Assembly (NCBI GenBank): GCA_964035795.1
Contig: OZ038320.1
Coordinates: 22,400,589-22,464,588 of the forward strand
DNA length: 64,000 nt
Source: Pterobdella sp. o SKG-2022
Taxonomy: Eukaryota > Annelida > Clitellata > Hirudinida > Piscicolidae
Reading direction: 5' to 3'
Positions within the stretch are counted from its first letter, which is position 1, and every line of letters begins with the position of its first letter. Below are positions 24,977-37,550 of this stretch, piece after piece. The translations under genes were made by a program, and so were the position numbers. Below the pieces are notes generated by a model, which was given only the letters and a program-made list of their open reading frames with translations, made no database searches and was not told the DNA's origin.

Positions 24977-26025
24977 ACTCTTCGCACAACGGTAGGAAAG
25001 ATAATTATAAGGTTCATCATCGGTCACCTTAAACTTCTTGTTGAAAACATTAGAGTTGTGTTGTCACGCACCTTGTTTACCATTTGATGCCAGAAATTTT
25101 TATATACATTTATCATTAGCCGATTGTAATTAAAAGTTTCACAATGAATCTTTTTACATTTTCCACATGAAATTTTTATAGTTTAAGGGCAAAATTTTTT
25201 ATATTTTGACACTATTGTCACAAGCATTTGAAGGACAGGAGTTCATTTAATTTTTTAGAGTTGGTCGTATTGTTTAATCAGAAAATATTTCCTTAAACTT
25301 TTTAAACACTATTTTTATTTTGAAAAATTAACTTTTAATTCAGATATTTTTTTTTATTCATTTATTTATGTTTGGACTATTTGTTTTGTACTGCAATATT
25401 TTAAATTTATTTAATTTTAACAGTTGTAAAGAGGTTATTTATTCATTAGATTTTACGAATCTCTTTTCGGTCTTGATATCGTAAAGTGTTTTATATTGGT
25501 GTTCTATCAAATCATGACTAATCCCTTTACATATAGGAAACTAGACAATTTATTCACCATAAGAATCACATTCAATCATATTTATATTTTAGTTAAAGGA
25601 AACTCGTTTATGTATATTTATTACTATTCTATATTGATCTATTTGAAACTCTCTGAACCGGTTACGATAATCGTTATTAAGAGTTTTTTTAGTTTTTTTT
25701 TTAGAAAAATTTTTAGGATCATTTCGATAAATTTATTTTATTACTTGATAACCAACTTGACAATTTTGTGAATTAATCGATTGTGCTTTATCCTCAAATA
25801 AAATGTAACACGTTTAAAAATGTATTATGAATCTAACTAAATTCAAAACATCTAACAACTCTGATAATTCAATAAAAGTTATATATTTAACTTCCCTAAA
25901 AACCATCAGCAAGAAATAGTTGGTTGTATTCTTGGATAGATCTGTCTCAATAGAATAATTAAAGCTTTGTATTAAACTCATATAATATAGTTTCAAAAGG
26001 AGCATATAAACACTGAAAAAAAGGA
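24977..26025. other. 3' flank, convergent genes
   Basis: AT-rich DNA between the stop of the MiDAC-type gene (plus) and the C-terminus of the ASPP gene (minus). It probably holds both 3' UTRs. No further exon is seen. Confidence 0.5.
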
Positions 26026-29000
26026 TTAAAGGCAACTCACAGCTAAGCAGTCAGAGGGCACCAATCCTTGCATATCTCGCAAGGCACATAACCACCACTC
26101 TCTACCAATTTTTTTTACCACTGATTTTTCAATAACTTCTAGAGAATCATTACTTTTGTAATTTAAAACTTTTTTGCTGTCAATAAACGCTTCATGTTCT
26201 ATTTCGTCGTAAATAGGCAACACTCCATAGACTATACCGTTATTCATTAAGCCAATACTTCTTTCAGCACCTAAAATAATGATTAGATAATTTTATAAAT
26301 AAATTAGTATTTTAAAAAGTATTGATGTGTGAAAATATTATTGATTGTTATTTCAAGTTTTCGAAATATATGTTACTTCTCAAGTATTGTCTGGTGTCTT
26401 CACAGCCAGCCTCCAGCTCGTCACACAGTTCTGAGGCTAATTCACCACCATCTCTGGATCTTTTAGGTGTATATGAAATTTTTTGTTAAAAAAAAACTTC
26501 AAAATAAAATTTTTAACAATTGAAAAATTTAATTTAAATAAATTTTTTTAAAACTTGAATTAATTGAAATATTATAAAGCATTAATTAGTTACTATAAAA
26601 TGTGTATAAGGTATGACAATGTACAACAATCAGCCCTTGTGAATCATAAAAACACGACAATATTGTATATTGGTTACCTGATGATGATATAGAATATATC
26701 GAAGAGCTTCGTCAAAATAGAAAAATTCAAATATTGTGGTGTTTTCATGATTCACAATTTTGAGTCTAATTGTTCACAAAAGCAGCATTTGTCCCACGGC
26801 GTGTTTTGCGTTTTGAGCTACAAGGCGCTTTATAAATATCACATTAAATTAAAACCTGGCTAGAACACAGGCTCCGTGAGTGATGAGTAACTGACACATG
26901 CCTACATCGTTGCAAGACGCTGCACTATGAAGTGGAGACCTTGAACGATAAATATTTTATTATAAGTGTGTTAACCAGTTGTTTTAACAAAAAATTAATT
27001 AGTTTCAAAGAGTTTTTTCAGGTATTCGAAATGCTCACCATCCATCTAGATCTAGTCTGTTCAAATCAAAGCCTCTACTAACAAGCAACTCCAAAGCCAT
27101 CATATTTCCTTAAAGTTGTTCCATTAGAAATATAAGTTAATATAGTTTCAGCAAAAATCCTAAAAAATTAATTACCAGCAAAAATGCAGATGTGCATAGG
27201 AGTAGTGTTAGCATGTATACTAAGATCTTCTTCCGTCATATCCTTTTAATTTCATCATATAATTTTGATAAAAACAGTAAATTTATGAAAATCATCACAA
27301 AACCTCGTCAATGAGTCTCTGAAGCACATGACAGTCTCCATCTCTGCAGGCTTCATAGAACAATGTCACACTATCAAAGGATACCTTCCTAGAGAGATCA
27401 CGAGACCTATTAAGATTTGAATGCAGCTTGCCTTCATTTATATCACTCCAACTGAGACGAAACACTTTTGATTTTTTCTTTGCATATTCAAACGAGCCTC
27501 TTCTTTTGGCTGGGTATGAAGAAATATTTATCCCATTGTCAATATTATAAATGATATACTTACCCATACTCCATATTTCTGTTTGGCTTCTTTGGAAAAA
27601 TCCTTTGTTAGTTTCGTCATCTATTTTATTACATGCAATGTTATTTGAAATCAAAAAGTTTCTATTCAAAAGCGTATTGAAAATAAGTATATTCCTTTCT
27701 TTGAAGTCTTCTAAATCTTCTTCACTATTTGATTCTTCAGAGCTAGAATCACCTTTTATCTTATCTATAGTTTTTTTCTGCTTAAAGGTTTTTTCTACTG
27801 AAGCATTTATTTCGTTTTCAAAATTTTTGTCATCAACTCCCAGCGTAGATAATTCTGTATCGTTATTAGAATCAGATTGATGAAGAAAAGTTGGTTGGAT
27901 AGATTGGATAGGTTTGAACTTTGAAGAATTGAAAGGACGAGCCGAATAAAAGTTTAAATATGATTGGGGCTTTGAGCCATTAAAAGTAACTGGTTCTTTA
28001 AAAGATGAATTTTTATGAAATGAAAGTGATTGGTTTGATGTAATGTCGCTGGTTTTTGAAACTTCAGAGTCTGAAACCTATAAAAATGACAAGTGAAAAC
28101 CAAAAATTTAAGTACATATCGAACCTTGCAGAAACATGATATTTATTTTCGTTAAATTTAAAACAATGTAAAGATTGAATAGTCTAGGTTAGCAAAAAAC
28201 TTTGTTTCTTGGTAATATTTTTATACTTTTTAAGATTTTATCTTCAGATTTAAATAATATTTTTTAAATTTTTTTGTAGTTAACAACATACCCTTACATT
28301 AAAACTCGTTTCAGAAATGGATTGGAGTGAAGAGCTTTGCAGCGAGTCATCAAATTTATCAATTGAGACAGCTTCATTCGTTTCAGTGGAAGTTTTCACG
28401 GGATTGGGATCATTAATTTCTTCACCAATCGATTTATATTCAAAAATTTTTTCTTTCTTCACTTCATTCACATTCAATTTTTTTGACATTAATTTTTTTT
28501 CTTTTTCCTAGTGTGTTTTTGCATAAACTTGTACTTAAAAAAACAGAAAGAAAACGCAGCAACTTACTTTGATTATGTGAGTATCTTTCAACTTTTTATT
28601 CGCAAAATCATCTTTCTTTTTTTTAATGAAGTCTTTCAGTCCAGCATAATAATTTTCTAACTCAGCAAAATAGCTGTTATATTTTTCAATTTCTTCTTGT
28701 ATTTCTGTGTACCTACTTTGTTGTTTTTGGGTTTCCTTCTCTGTTATAATATATATATAATATTTTCAATATTATAAAGCGAATTGAAACTTTAAATAGA
28801 ATTGAAAGCAACTTCTTCTAATGCTACCTGCACCAAAAGTTGATGTAACCTATTGTTGCACGAAAACCTAATTGATAAAAACATGGGTCACGTATTATAA
28901 CAGCTACATTAAACCCCAATAATAATAGTAATATATAATGCCTTTTACGCATCGTTCAAAAACGTTCTGCTATGAACCGCTTAAAGATTAGTTTAAAAGT

Positions 29001-30195
29001 TTTTAAGAAAACTAGGATATAAGGGAGATTTGAGATTTGGAGTGAGAGAGTTCCAGAGAACCATAATGAACGTTACATTGTGTTGACCTCACAAGTGATG
29101 ATGAAGTAAATTCATAGAAGATTTCTATAATAGACTGCAAGACTATCAAACGAAACATTCTCATACATATGGAAGACTTGGATGCAAAGATCACTAGTGA
29201 TTATAAAAGTTATGGACAAACATGATCTTGGAATAATAAACAGATATCGATAAATTTTTGCATTAGCCTTATGAGAATGTGAATTTTAGCCAGTACATAA
29301 GTCAGCTTTCATTGGTTCTTGGATGTTTATTAAAACAAAACAAAAATACTATCCAGTTTTGTCGTTAGCAGTAAAAAATCGTTAATGAAGAACTCAACAC
29401 AAGTATTATACTATTAAATGATTAGAATTTCAAAAAAAATTTTTAACGAGTTCACGTGCCTTTAAAACTTGCCTCCTCCCTTTCAATCAACACCAAAAAC
29501 AGAATTCAAAACAACTTTTTAAAACAGCTCTTCGATATGAAAACACGTAAAAAAATAATAAGTTCATTTAGTTTTTATTGATTTAGCAAAATTGTCAATC
29601 AAAATAGTCTATGAAGGTAATAACGTCACACTTTTGAAGAGTACTCAAAAAAACAGTGATAAGGAATGTCGCAATGATAAGCTGACAATGGATTGGTTAC
29701 ACTACAAGCCCAAGCAGCATATCTCTCGTTTATATGGACTCTTTAGAGACATCAAAAGGGTAGCCAAGGAAAAAACTGACTGAAAGGCTATTAGGCACTG
29801 TACTAACCTAAAGTGAAATTTAAAATCTATCCCAAATTAGATAAGCTCAAAAAATATTTTCTGATGCTCAAATTTGTAAAAAACAAAAGCTTTAAAAATA
29901 AACAAGCCAAGATTTTCAGTATTGTGCAATGCTTGAACATAGAGTAAAAAAGATTACCAATTTGACGGAAATCTTCTTTCATTATTTGATATTCATTTTT
30001 TGCCTCCGACCAATCATGCTTTCGTTTCTTTTTTAAATTCATTTGTTCTATTTTATCTTTCCCCGTTACCTTTTTTAATGTATCCAAAGAAAGAAGCATT
30101 CTTCTCAATGTTTTTTCTTTCTCGGTTATTAAATCATCGTTTATTTTAATTTTTTCGCACAACTCTGTGAAATCTTTTGATTTCAAGGATGGCAT
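26026..30195 (-). CDS. ASPP-family protein (ankyrin repeats + SH3)
   Basis: Resembles the apoptosis-stimulating-of-p53 proteins (PPP1R13B/TP53BP2/PPP1R13L), which bind PP1, p53 and other partners through a C-terminal ankyrin-SH3 module. Exons: 30195-29961 (ATG; Lys/Glu-rich helix), about 28745-28565 (coiled coil), about 28508-28290, about 28080-27298, about 27240-27178, about 27110-27045, about 26940-26850, about 26465-26378 and 26255-26026. The long exon ends with RKVSF (27390-27376), a PP1-docking RVxF motif, directly before the first ankyrin helix (LFYEACRDGDCHVLQRLIDE). Later exons give TPMHICIFAG, NMMALELLVSRGFDLNRLD and SPLHSAASCNDVGMCQLL, then the spacer RSIGLMNNGIVYG, nearly the ASPP sequence, and an SH3 with REWWLCAL and GLVPSDCLA. 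A strong donor (GCT|GTGAGT near 26040) could replace the stop at 26026 and add a short last exon. No Pro-rich region is obvious and the N-terminus is only weakly like ASPP. Confidence 0.78.
26638..26760 (+). repeat. Hairpin-family element, subfamily A
   Basis: Terminal inverted arms of about 29 bases (TTGTGAATCATAAAAACAC at 26638; complement ending 26758) flank a core at 26672-26713: ACCTGATGATGATATAG, AATATATCGAAGAGCTTCG, TC. GATATA/TATATC can pair. It lies in an intron of the ASPP gene. Two relatives lie at 53849 and 55592. Confidence 0.7.
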
Positions 30196-31025
30196 TTATT
30201 ACACCTTTTACCTTTCAATATTACCTGCATTAAAAGTTAATTTAATTAGGAAATTTTATGTAGCGTAATACTATGATTTCAGAAATTATTTTTTCCGAAA
30301 AGCAAAACTAATTAAGATAATTTATTCAACAACAAAAACAATAACTTTTGACTACCATACCGTTATGATAAGACATTAGTAGCCATTAAAAATAGAAGAT
30401 ATTACGCGTTTTGATAGTATGCCATGATTTGAAACTATTATCTTTTTCACAATATTATCAAGATTTTATAGAAATAATTTATTTTAAAAAATAAAAAGAA
30501 TTTATCTAAACTAAAAACTCCAACATTAAAAAAATATTAATGTGAAAATAAAATGCTCTGATCACCATAAATTTCAAGTTTTATAACACAAATGAGGTCT
30601 AGATGAAGTTGTAGTGACGTCAATAGAAAAATAATTGAGATTTTACTACCATAACAAAACAACTCAAAAGATCTTCAAAATTTTGATCATGATAGAAAAA
30701 TACATTGTTTGACAAAGTCACACGATCATAACGCTAAAATGAGGAATGTCATGTAAAGTGTTTAAAATATACATTGTATAACTAGCTGCATACTTTATAG
30801 TTGCTTTTAAAAATCCCACTTTATTTTAACAAATAAATGCATTCTAACAATGAGAAAAATTCAATGCCCAAACCAGAAATTTAGAAGTAATACTAATACT
30901 TAAAACAGTAAATCTAATGTAAGTTTAAAAAATGCTTGATAGATTCTTAAGTATCTTTTTGATTCAACAAAACCAAATAAAGCACTTTTCATTCATTGAT
31001 TTTAGCTATTTCAAATATATATATT
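30196..31025. other. Intergenic, nothing recognised
   Basis: AT-rich spacer between the ASPP start and the 3' end of the Fuseless-like gene. No conserved coding text or repeat was found. Confidence 0.45.
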
Positions 31026-32702
31026 TTATGTCTGATCTTCGTCATCAACATCAACATGATTGTCAAATACTAAAGCATGATTTTCATCAAAAGAATTGTT
31101 AGATCCAAAATAATTACTAGCATTATTTTCGAAAGTAACAATAGCTGAGACAGAATCTTGTGCTGAATTTTCTTCAATATATGTTTTTTCTTTCGAGTTG
31201 TCATTAAGAGAATCTTCTACTGAAGGTTTATCAGTTACTGCTGAAAGCTCTTGCAGTCTTTCATATTGTATATTCTTTTGTCATGCAATGCAATAATTAA
31301 ATAACAGCTGAATTTAATGGATTTTCAAATATTAATTTTTGTTTTAGCAAATTAATCTTAATCAAAAGTATAAAACCCTACAAGTTAAAAAACCCTTGAA
31401 ATTTAATCTATTTTTTTTATACTAAAAACATTCAAACAAAAATATACCATTAATTAAAATTAAAATAATGCCAAAACGTAAAAAAGCATAATAAAATTAC
31501 TTTGGTATCTTTTTGAAAGATAATGGTGAGAAACTTATTAGGGAAAATGCCTGATCCAGCCTCATAAGAGCCATCCCTATCAATGCCATGCTGACCTGTG
31601 CTATTGAGAGACTGCAGTAGGAAAAGACCCAGAGTGCCAATGACATGTGGAAACCATATATCAACCCATTTAAAATCTTTAAAATCTTTTACCCATAAAT
31701 TCCAGAAACCTCTCCAATACATTAGATTTGCCCAAGTCAAAATAATATAAATCACATCTTCGTAAGCCACTTTGCACCAAAAGTGTTTGTCTAGTTTTTG
31801 AGAAATCCACGATAATGGTGCTTCAATAATTAGAAATCCAATACTTATGATGAAACCAATAAAAAGACAAAGAGAATCTTGGGAAGCATCAGCAAAGAGT
31901 ACTTCATCATAATACCACCATAAGGCCCACCATATGGTCAGAGATAATGTCACTATAACAAATTGTGTAAAGAGACAATCCAATGTAAACCAGAGTGGGT
32001 TTCTGTGCTGTTGGAATAATGTATTTAATAAATATTTTATATTTAAAAATAGCTAAAAAATTTAAACCAATCTCAATTTTGAAAATTACTAATTAGTACA
32101 TATATAATAAAATTAACTAATACATAGTTTAATATTGAAAAAAAAGTTTAAACCAAATTAGAAAACTAACTTACATGAACTTTAAAAATGAGATCAGCTT
32201 CTAAAAGATCATCGCTAAAATCAAGTTTTATAGAAACTGGTGGACCAATGGTAGTTCTAACAGTTCTAAATAGTATCATTAATATTTGGCAAAACAAGTA
32301 CACAGCAAGAACAATATACTGAAAAAGAGGGTGTTCACTGTTAAAAAAAAAATCTAACAAATTCCATACTCCCCGCCAATAACATAAAATAGCCCATCCA
32401 TGAATATAAAGGTGAATTCGGGTAGAAACAAAATAAAGAAGAGGAGGTTGTTTCAATAGCCACTCAGAAAGTTGAGGTTGCATTAATAGTTGTATAGTGC
32501 AAATTATAGCACCTATAGCAAAACTCAATAATGTAGATGCTTCATTGCTGCTTGGAATGAAATACTCATCTTGAATAGCCCATGTTCCTTCCCAATGGAG
32601 AACAGTTAAGGGAAAAAATATAAAAGTGCTGATTAAAGCATCTGCTATTACCAAAGAGAAATATCTGCAACCTTTCCAATTAGTACCTTTAAAAACCATC
32701 AT
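31026..32702 (-). CDS. Fuseless-like multi-pass membrane protein
   Basis: Three exons with consistent phase-0 junctions: 32702-32175, 32007-31501 and 31274-31026 (stop), giving 427 residues. The first two exons each encode about four hydrophobic helices and each ends its core with nearly the same motif: CYWRGVWNLLDF in exon 1 and MYWRGFWNLWVKDF in exon 2. That gives about eight membrane segments arranged as two repeats. The third exon is an acidic cytoplasmic-type tail ending DVDDEDQT. Size, eight helices and the Trp-rich YWRGxWN motif recall Drosophila Fuseless, which is needed for presynaptic calcium-channel organisation. That name is from memory of the family and is less sure than the gene model. 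No signal peptide is needed. Confidence 0.65.
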
Positions 32703-35700
32703 TTTTAATTAATAAAGTAAAAAAAATTTTGACATAAACTTTTTGAATAAATCACAATAATCTTACATTTAATCATTCTTTTTTAATCAACTCAATGTGA
32801 TTATCCGAACAAACATCTTAAAAAACTATCTTCATTTCATCGAATTGATCATTACTTTCGAACAAAAGAGGATTCGAACAAAATAACAAAGTTTCAAAAG
32901 TCAATTGAAAATTCTACGAAAACTAGAACTCAATTCATACAAAATAATCATTCTGAACTGTTCTAAGGACATTATATGCACAGTAAATATTTATTGATTC
33001 ATTACTATATCTTATTAGTATTATTTAATCGATTTTATTTTATCTCTTTTGGTCGTTGTTCATTAAAATAATCTGATTCTAAATCTATAATGAATCTTAA
33101 AATTTTGAAACTAATAAATTTAAATGATTTAGAATAAACTTATTTTATATTATCAGTGCGATAGTTTTGTAAGTTTACAAACATATTTTCCTCTTAGTCT
33201 CTCTTCTATGTAACACAACATTCGGAAAGATGCACATCTGCAAAAGATTCATCATGAAATTAACATTGACTATATGTATAAATTTAAATTTTAATAATAT
33301 TGATGAAGAATAGTTTTACAAATCATTATTTTCGGTTGTCAGTAAAATTATTCATTTATTCGTTAAAAATGGTATCAAATAAAGGATCTACATACATAAC
33401 GATTGTCGATAGTCCATTTATTGCAAATAATTTAAGGCTACACATTTTATATAATATTTTTTAAAGTTTGTGTGTGATAAGCAGCTATTTTGAGTGTTTT
33501 TTTGTCCTTTTTTAGCACTCAAAACAATCTGCATAAGTGGAAAACATCACTTATAATGTTACATTTCGTTGTTGAGTTTATTGGGATGATTTCACAGAGT
33601 TTAAAAACTATTATATATGCTCAGTGTATTTTACTTCTATCTGTTTCACCATCGTTCCCTAGTGCTGTATGACCCGCTTCTATATTGTTTTTCCATGTTA
33701 ACAAATTAGAACTGCTTATGAACTCATATATATACTTGAAAAAATGAACTGAAATTTATTGCTTTTATTGAAAATTTTGAAATTTTTATTTGAAAGATAG
33801 ATGCTTTCCGAGTTTTTGTTAATAAACAAACTCCACTTCAAATAAACATTTAAAAAAGCAACAGTATTTCCTTATGATGATTGTTTTTTAACACAGAAAA
33901 GCTTTTCGTTTTTAGATAAATTTTATAAACCAGTATGTTTTGAATCTACCATTACATTAAAATTCAATTTTTAAACAAATATATATATTACTATATATTT
34001 TCAAAATTTTGATATTAATTAATCATTTTAAAGAAATTTATAAAGCGCCATTTTGCAGCCTTCAAAAGTGTTTTGCCGTAAAGTGGAAGGTTTTTAAAAA
34101 TTTGCGATCAACCATTTGGTTTCAAACTTCACACAGATATATAAAAACTTTTCCGTTTGAAAAGCTGAAACAAGAGAAAGTAATTTTCTATAAGTGAAAC
34201 TTCAACTTTTATTTCCTCTATAAGGTCAATATAATATTGTTTCATAGCAAATTAATGTATTCAATTAAACAGAAAAACCATTTTTTTAAATCGATTTGAG
34301 GTAACCCACGATTAATTTCGAGATATAATTATCTCTAAATTTTTGAAAAAAAATTAATACATTTTTTCAAAAAAATGTAATATATTCGGTACATATATTA
34401 ACAACTCAATTGAGTAACATTAAAGCAATTATATAAAAGTACCCCGTTGGCCAGTCAGGTCTAGTTAATATCTTATAAATAAAACGAGTATTTATAAAGC
34501 GTTTTTCTTTATAGATCAAAGCGCTTGCTACAAATTTAATGTAGCGAAAACACACTGTGGAAGAGGTGCTAATTGTCGGCCCATGCGGAATCGAACCCGG
34601 TAACTTTATATAGTTTGTCTAATGCTATACCCTTGAGCTATACGAGCCGATAAAGTGCAGTTTAGGTGAATGAAATGAAAAATTGACCTTAAAATTATGT
34701 TCTAAAATCTGTTATGTATTTTTCGTATCTTTGTAGTTTCTGCAATTTCATCATTTTTTTGCATTTATTAATACCGATTCTCATTGGTATAAAAAAGTTT
34801 TGTAACATTCAAAAATATTTAGTTTCCTACCTTGTTTATAACGAAATTTGATATCAAAAGGTGAAGGTCCAATGCTAATCAGAAAAACTTTTTAAATGTA
34901 ATAATTTTTTATACCAATATTGTGCGTTGGTTTTTAATGGATGATGCAAGTCTTTTATTATTTAATCTTATATAGTTCTTATACTTTTTATTATATGCCA
35001 ACGTTCAATATGAATTTACAAATTCCAATCATCATTTATTTCACAATTTAAACTAAAAACGTCTTGAGTCAAGATCAAGCTCAACAAACGAAAAGCTTGG
35101 TTCAGTTAATAGAAGTGCTTGATTCGTTGTTTTACCAGGCAAACATTGATATTGAGAGTAATAATGATGTTTTTGATGGTTATTTTTTAACCGTGATCCT
35201 TTTGATTCAACTGACTGAACCATTCGTGAAAGTGAATTTTTAATTGAGCACACAAAGCAAATTTACGTGAAAATATAATAATCTTTTTGAATAAACTTAT
35301 AAGAGAATCAATTCTATCTATAATATAAAACTGGAAAAGAAAGGCATATGGTAGTCTGTTACATGATAAAAGCTAGGCTCTCGATAACCATCATGACATT
35401 ATAAAAATTGTTTTGTTAACTCAATCAAGTCATGCCCTCACTTTACTATAAATAATTTTGAATGCAATTCGAAAGCTCTATTTTTCTACTTATAAAATAA
35501 CTTTAAAGGTATGTAAAAACATTTCAATTAAAGATACTGTTTTTGAAGACTTCATTATGCCCGGTCTTTTCCGCATGCCCAACCACGTTAACATTGTTTG
35601 TTTTACAATATAAATTTCATGTCAAAATGGCATATACTTAAGCGAGAACAAACTCCCATTTGAAATCTTTCTCAAAAATTAATTTTCTTGCTTTGAAAAG

Positions 35701-36787
35701 CATTAAATTCAAATGACTATTTCATTAAAACACAAAAAGTTTGCTTACCAAAATATCTGTATATTCACACACTCATATTTTGGAGTTATTTAATTGGATG
35801 TTGGAAAGGTCTATTTTTAAAATTTTCTCGAAGATTCTTTATTGTTTTTTGAGGTAAGGTGACTTTCAAGCATACAAATAAATAATTTTCACTGATGAGC
35901 GATATAAAAATATTTTTACAATTATATTATAATATTTCTTTCCATTCAAACTCGAAAAAGATTTTTTATGAAAACATCATCAAGTAACTATTGCAAACTC
36001 AAAGCATTGCGTCATTACACACTGAATTAAAAAGCGCTGAATTGCTAGATGTAATGATACAAAGAGAATATGTTTGAATCGATATAGCTTTTTTAAACCA
36101 GAAGCAATTTTTTTTGACAGCAAGAAGTTTTAAATTTATTACATTCATTTCAATTTAGTTAATGTTTTTTATAATTTTTTATAGAGAAAAATTTTTAAAA
36201 GTTAATTTTAATCATATAAATAAAAAAGAATTTAATGAAAATTTAGATTTATTAAACAATTAAAAGTTGTTAGAGATTTTAAAAGAATTTTAAATTATTT
36301 TTGATTGAAACAATAGAGCGTGCCATGACAAATCAAAGTTAAAAAAGACTACAAAAAGTTCACAATTATCCACACGATTGATATGCCACAAGAAATGGAA
36401 CTGTTGAGAACAATAGCTCCCATAGGTTTATTCTTCTATTGTGAATAGAAGAGTAGTGAAAAAACTTGAGAATAAAAGTTCTCTTCAAATTAAATTTTCA
36501 ATGTGTCATTTAGATGACATGCATATTGATTTCGGCAAATAATTTTGTAAAACAATAGATTTAATACTTAAATGTTAGAACACTGTGTTCTGCACTCAAA
36601 TTTTTTTTATACGAAAAAAAAGATTTTGAATTCGGTTGGCTTTGAGGAAGCCTATGACGATTGCGAAAAAACGGCAAGCGATTTGATTGGTTGGAAAATA
36701 TGAAAAAGAATTGAAATTTAATATAAATTCAAAAAAATCTTTGAATCTTTTAAATCTCAGTTTGAAATAAATTTAAAATTTTATTAA
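32703..36787. other. Intergenic, one SINE, no confident gene
   Basis: AT-rich stretch. A SINE copy lies at 34489-34651. A minus frame at 35253-35053 (GTG start, or ATG inside, ending FVELDLDSRRF) has coding-like composition but no recognised domain, no acceptor site and no partner exon. Nothing else is supported. Confidence 0.45.
34489..34651 (-). mobile_element. tRNA-derived SINE, copy 2
   Basis: Same unit as at 862-1025 in the same orientation. It has the acceptor end ATCGGCTC, the A box TAGCTCAAGGGTATAGCA, B box GGTTCGATTCC, and the tail with CACTGTG, GCTACATTAAATTTGTAGC and the GCGCTTT-type hairpin. Mismatches are scattered through both tRNA and tail parts. Confidence 0.8.
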
Positions 36788-37550
36788 ATGGCCAAGCTCT
36801 TCAAAATCCAAAATGTTGATGCGACCGTTAAAAGTGAAAAGAAGTTCGTCAGGCCCTGGGAAAATAAAGAGAACAGCTTTGAAAATATAAAACTAAATGG
36901 TGTACCTGTAATTGAAAAAAAACTTCAGGAGAATGCATTTCTGAAGGAAAATTATTTTGATACTTCAAGTTATAAAAGCTTTAATGCTTACACAAAAAAC
37001 CACAGTAACATTAAATATGCCAGAAAAACGGATCAGGATTTTGAAATATGTAAAAATTGTGAAATCTACAAATTTGAAAGTAAAATGGGCACAAAGATGT
37101 TTGACGCATCGAAGAAACCCCGTCTCAATATACAACAACGAACTTTCAATGGTTTGTTTCAATTCTTGAGTAACTGTTTCGTTGAATGATCATTCAAAAA
37201 TATAAAATACATTCATAGTAAAAACAAAAAAAATGCATTATAATTTACAAACAGAAAACAGAGAAAAAGTAAAAAAACGAAGAATGTTGTTCACAAAAGA
37301 ACAACTGCAGGTACTAGAAGCCTGTTTCAAACGGCAGAGTTACATCTCCACTTCAGAAAGAGAAATCTTGGCTTCAAAACTCAACTTGTCTTCTTTGCAA
37401 ATCAAAATTTGGTTTCAAAACCATCGTTATAAATGTAAAAAATCATTTTTTCATAAATTTTTGCTACAAAAACAAGTTTTAATGTATTTATCGTCTTTTC
37501 CATCAAAAGTAACCTACCTTCCCTTTGCTAAGCACCAATATCACTTTTAA
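36788..37550 (+). CDS. NK-2 class homeodomain protein
   Basis: Two exons, 36788-37151 and 37255-37550, joined in phase (g|aa) across a 103-base intron (GTTTGT...AACAG), give 219 residues. The second exon opens with a homeodomain: KKRRMLFTKEQLQVLEACF, then REILASKLNLSSLQIKIWF and QNHRYKCKK. The NHRYK ending, with Tyr at homeodomain position 54, is the mark of the NK-2 group, as is KRRxLF at its start. The rest of the protein is Lys/Asn-rich and unfamiliar. A possible TN/EH1-like start (LFKIQNV) is weak. The homeodomain is divergent from vertebrate NKX2 and the C-terminal tail is short, so orthology is not assigned. It is expected to be a DNA-binding transcription factor. Confidence 0.85.

Noticed and set aside
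26672..26713. An active hammerhead ribozyme
   Set aside because: The order of core pieces fits, but I see no stem I pairing and one core base differs (GAAG). It is kept only as a resemblance in the findings.
29592..29783. 63-codon plus frame in an ASPP intron
   Set aside because: No ATG, no recognised motif and antisense to the gene. Composition is slightly coding-like, but nothing else supports it.
35053..35253. 66-codon minus frame ending FVELDLDSRRF
   Set aside because: Coding-like text, but no good acceptor, no partner exon and no known domain. Left out of the gene list.
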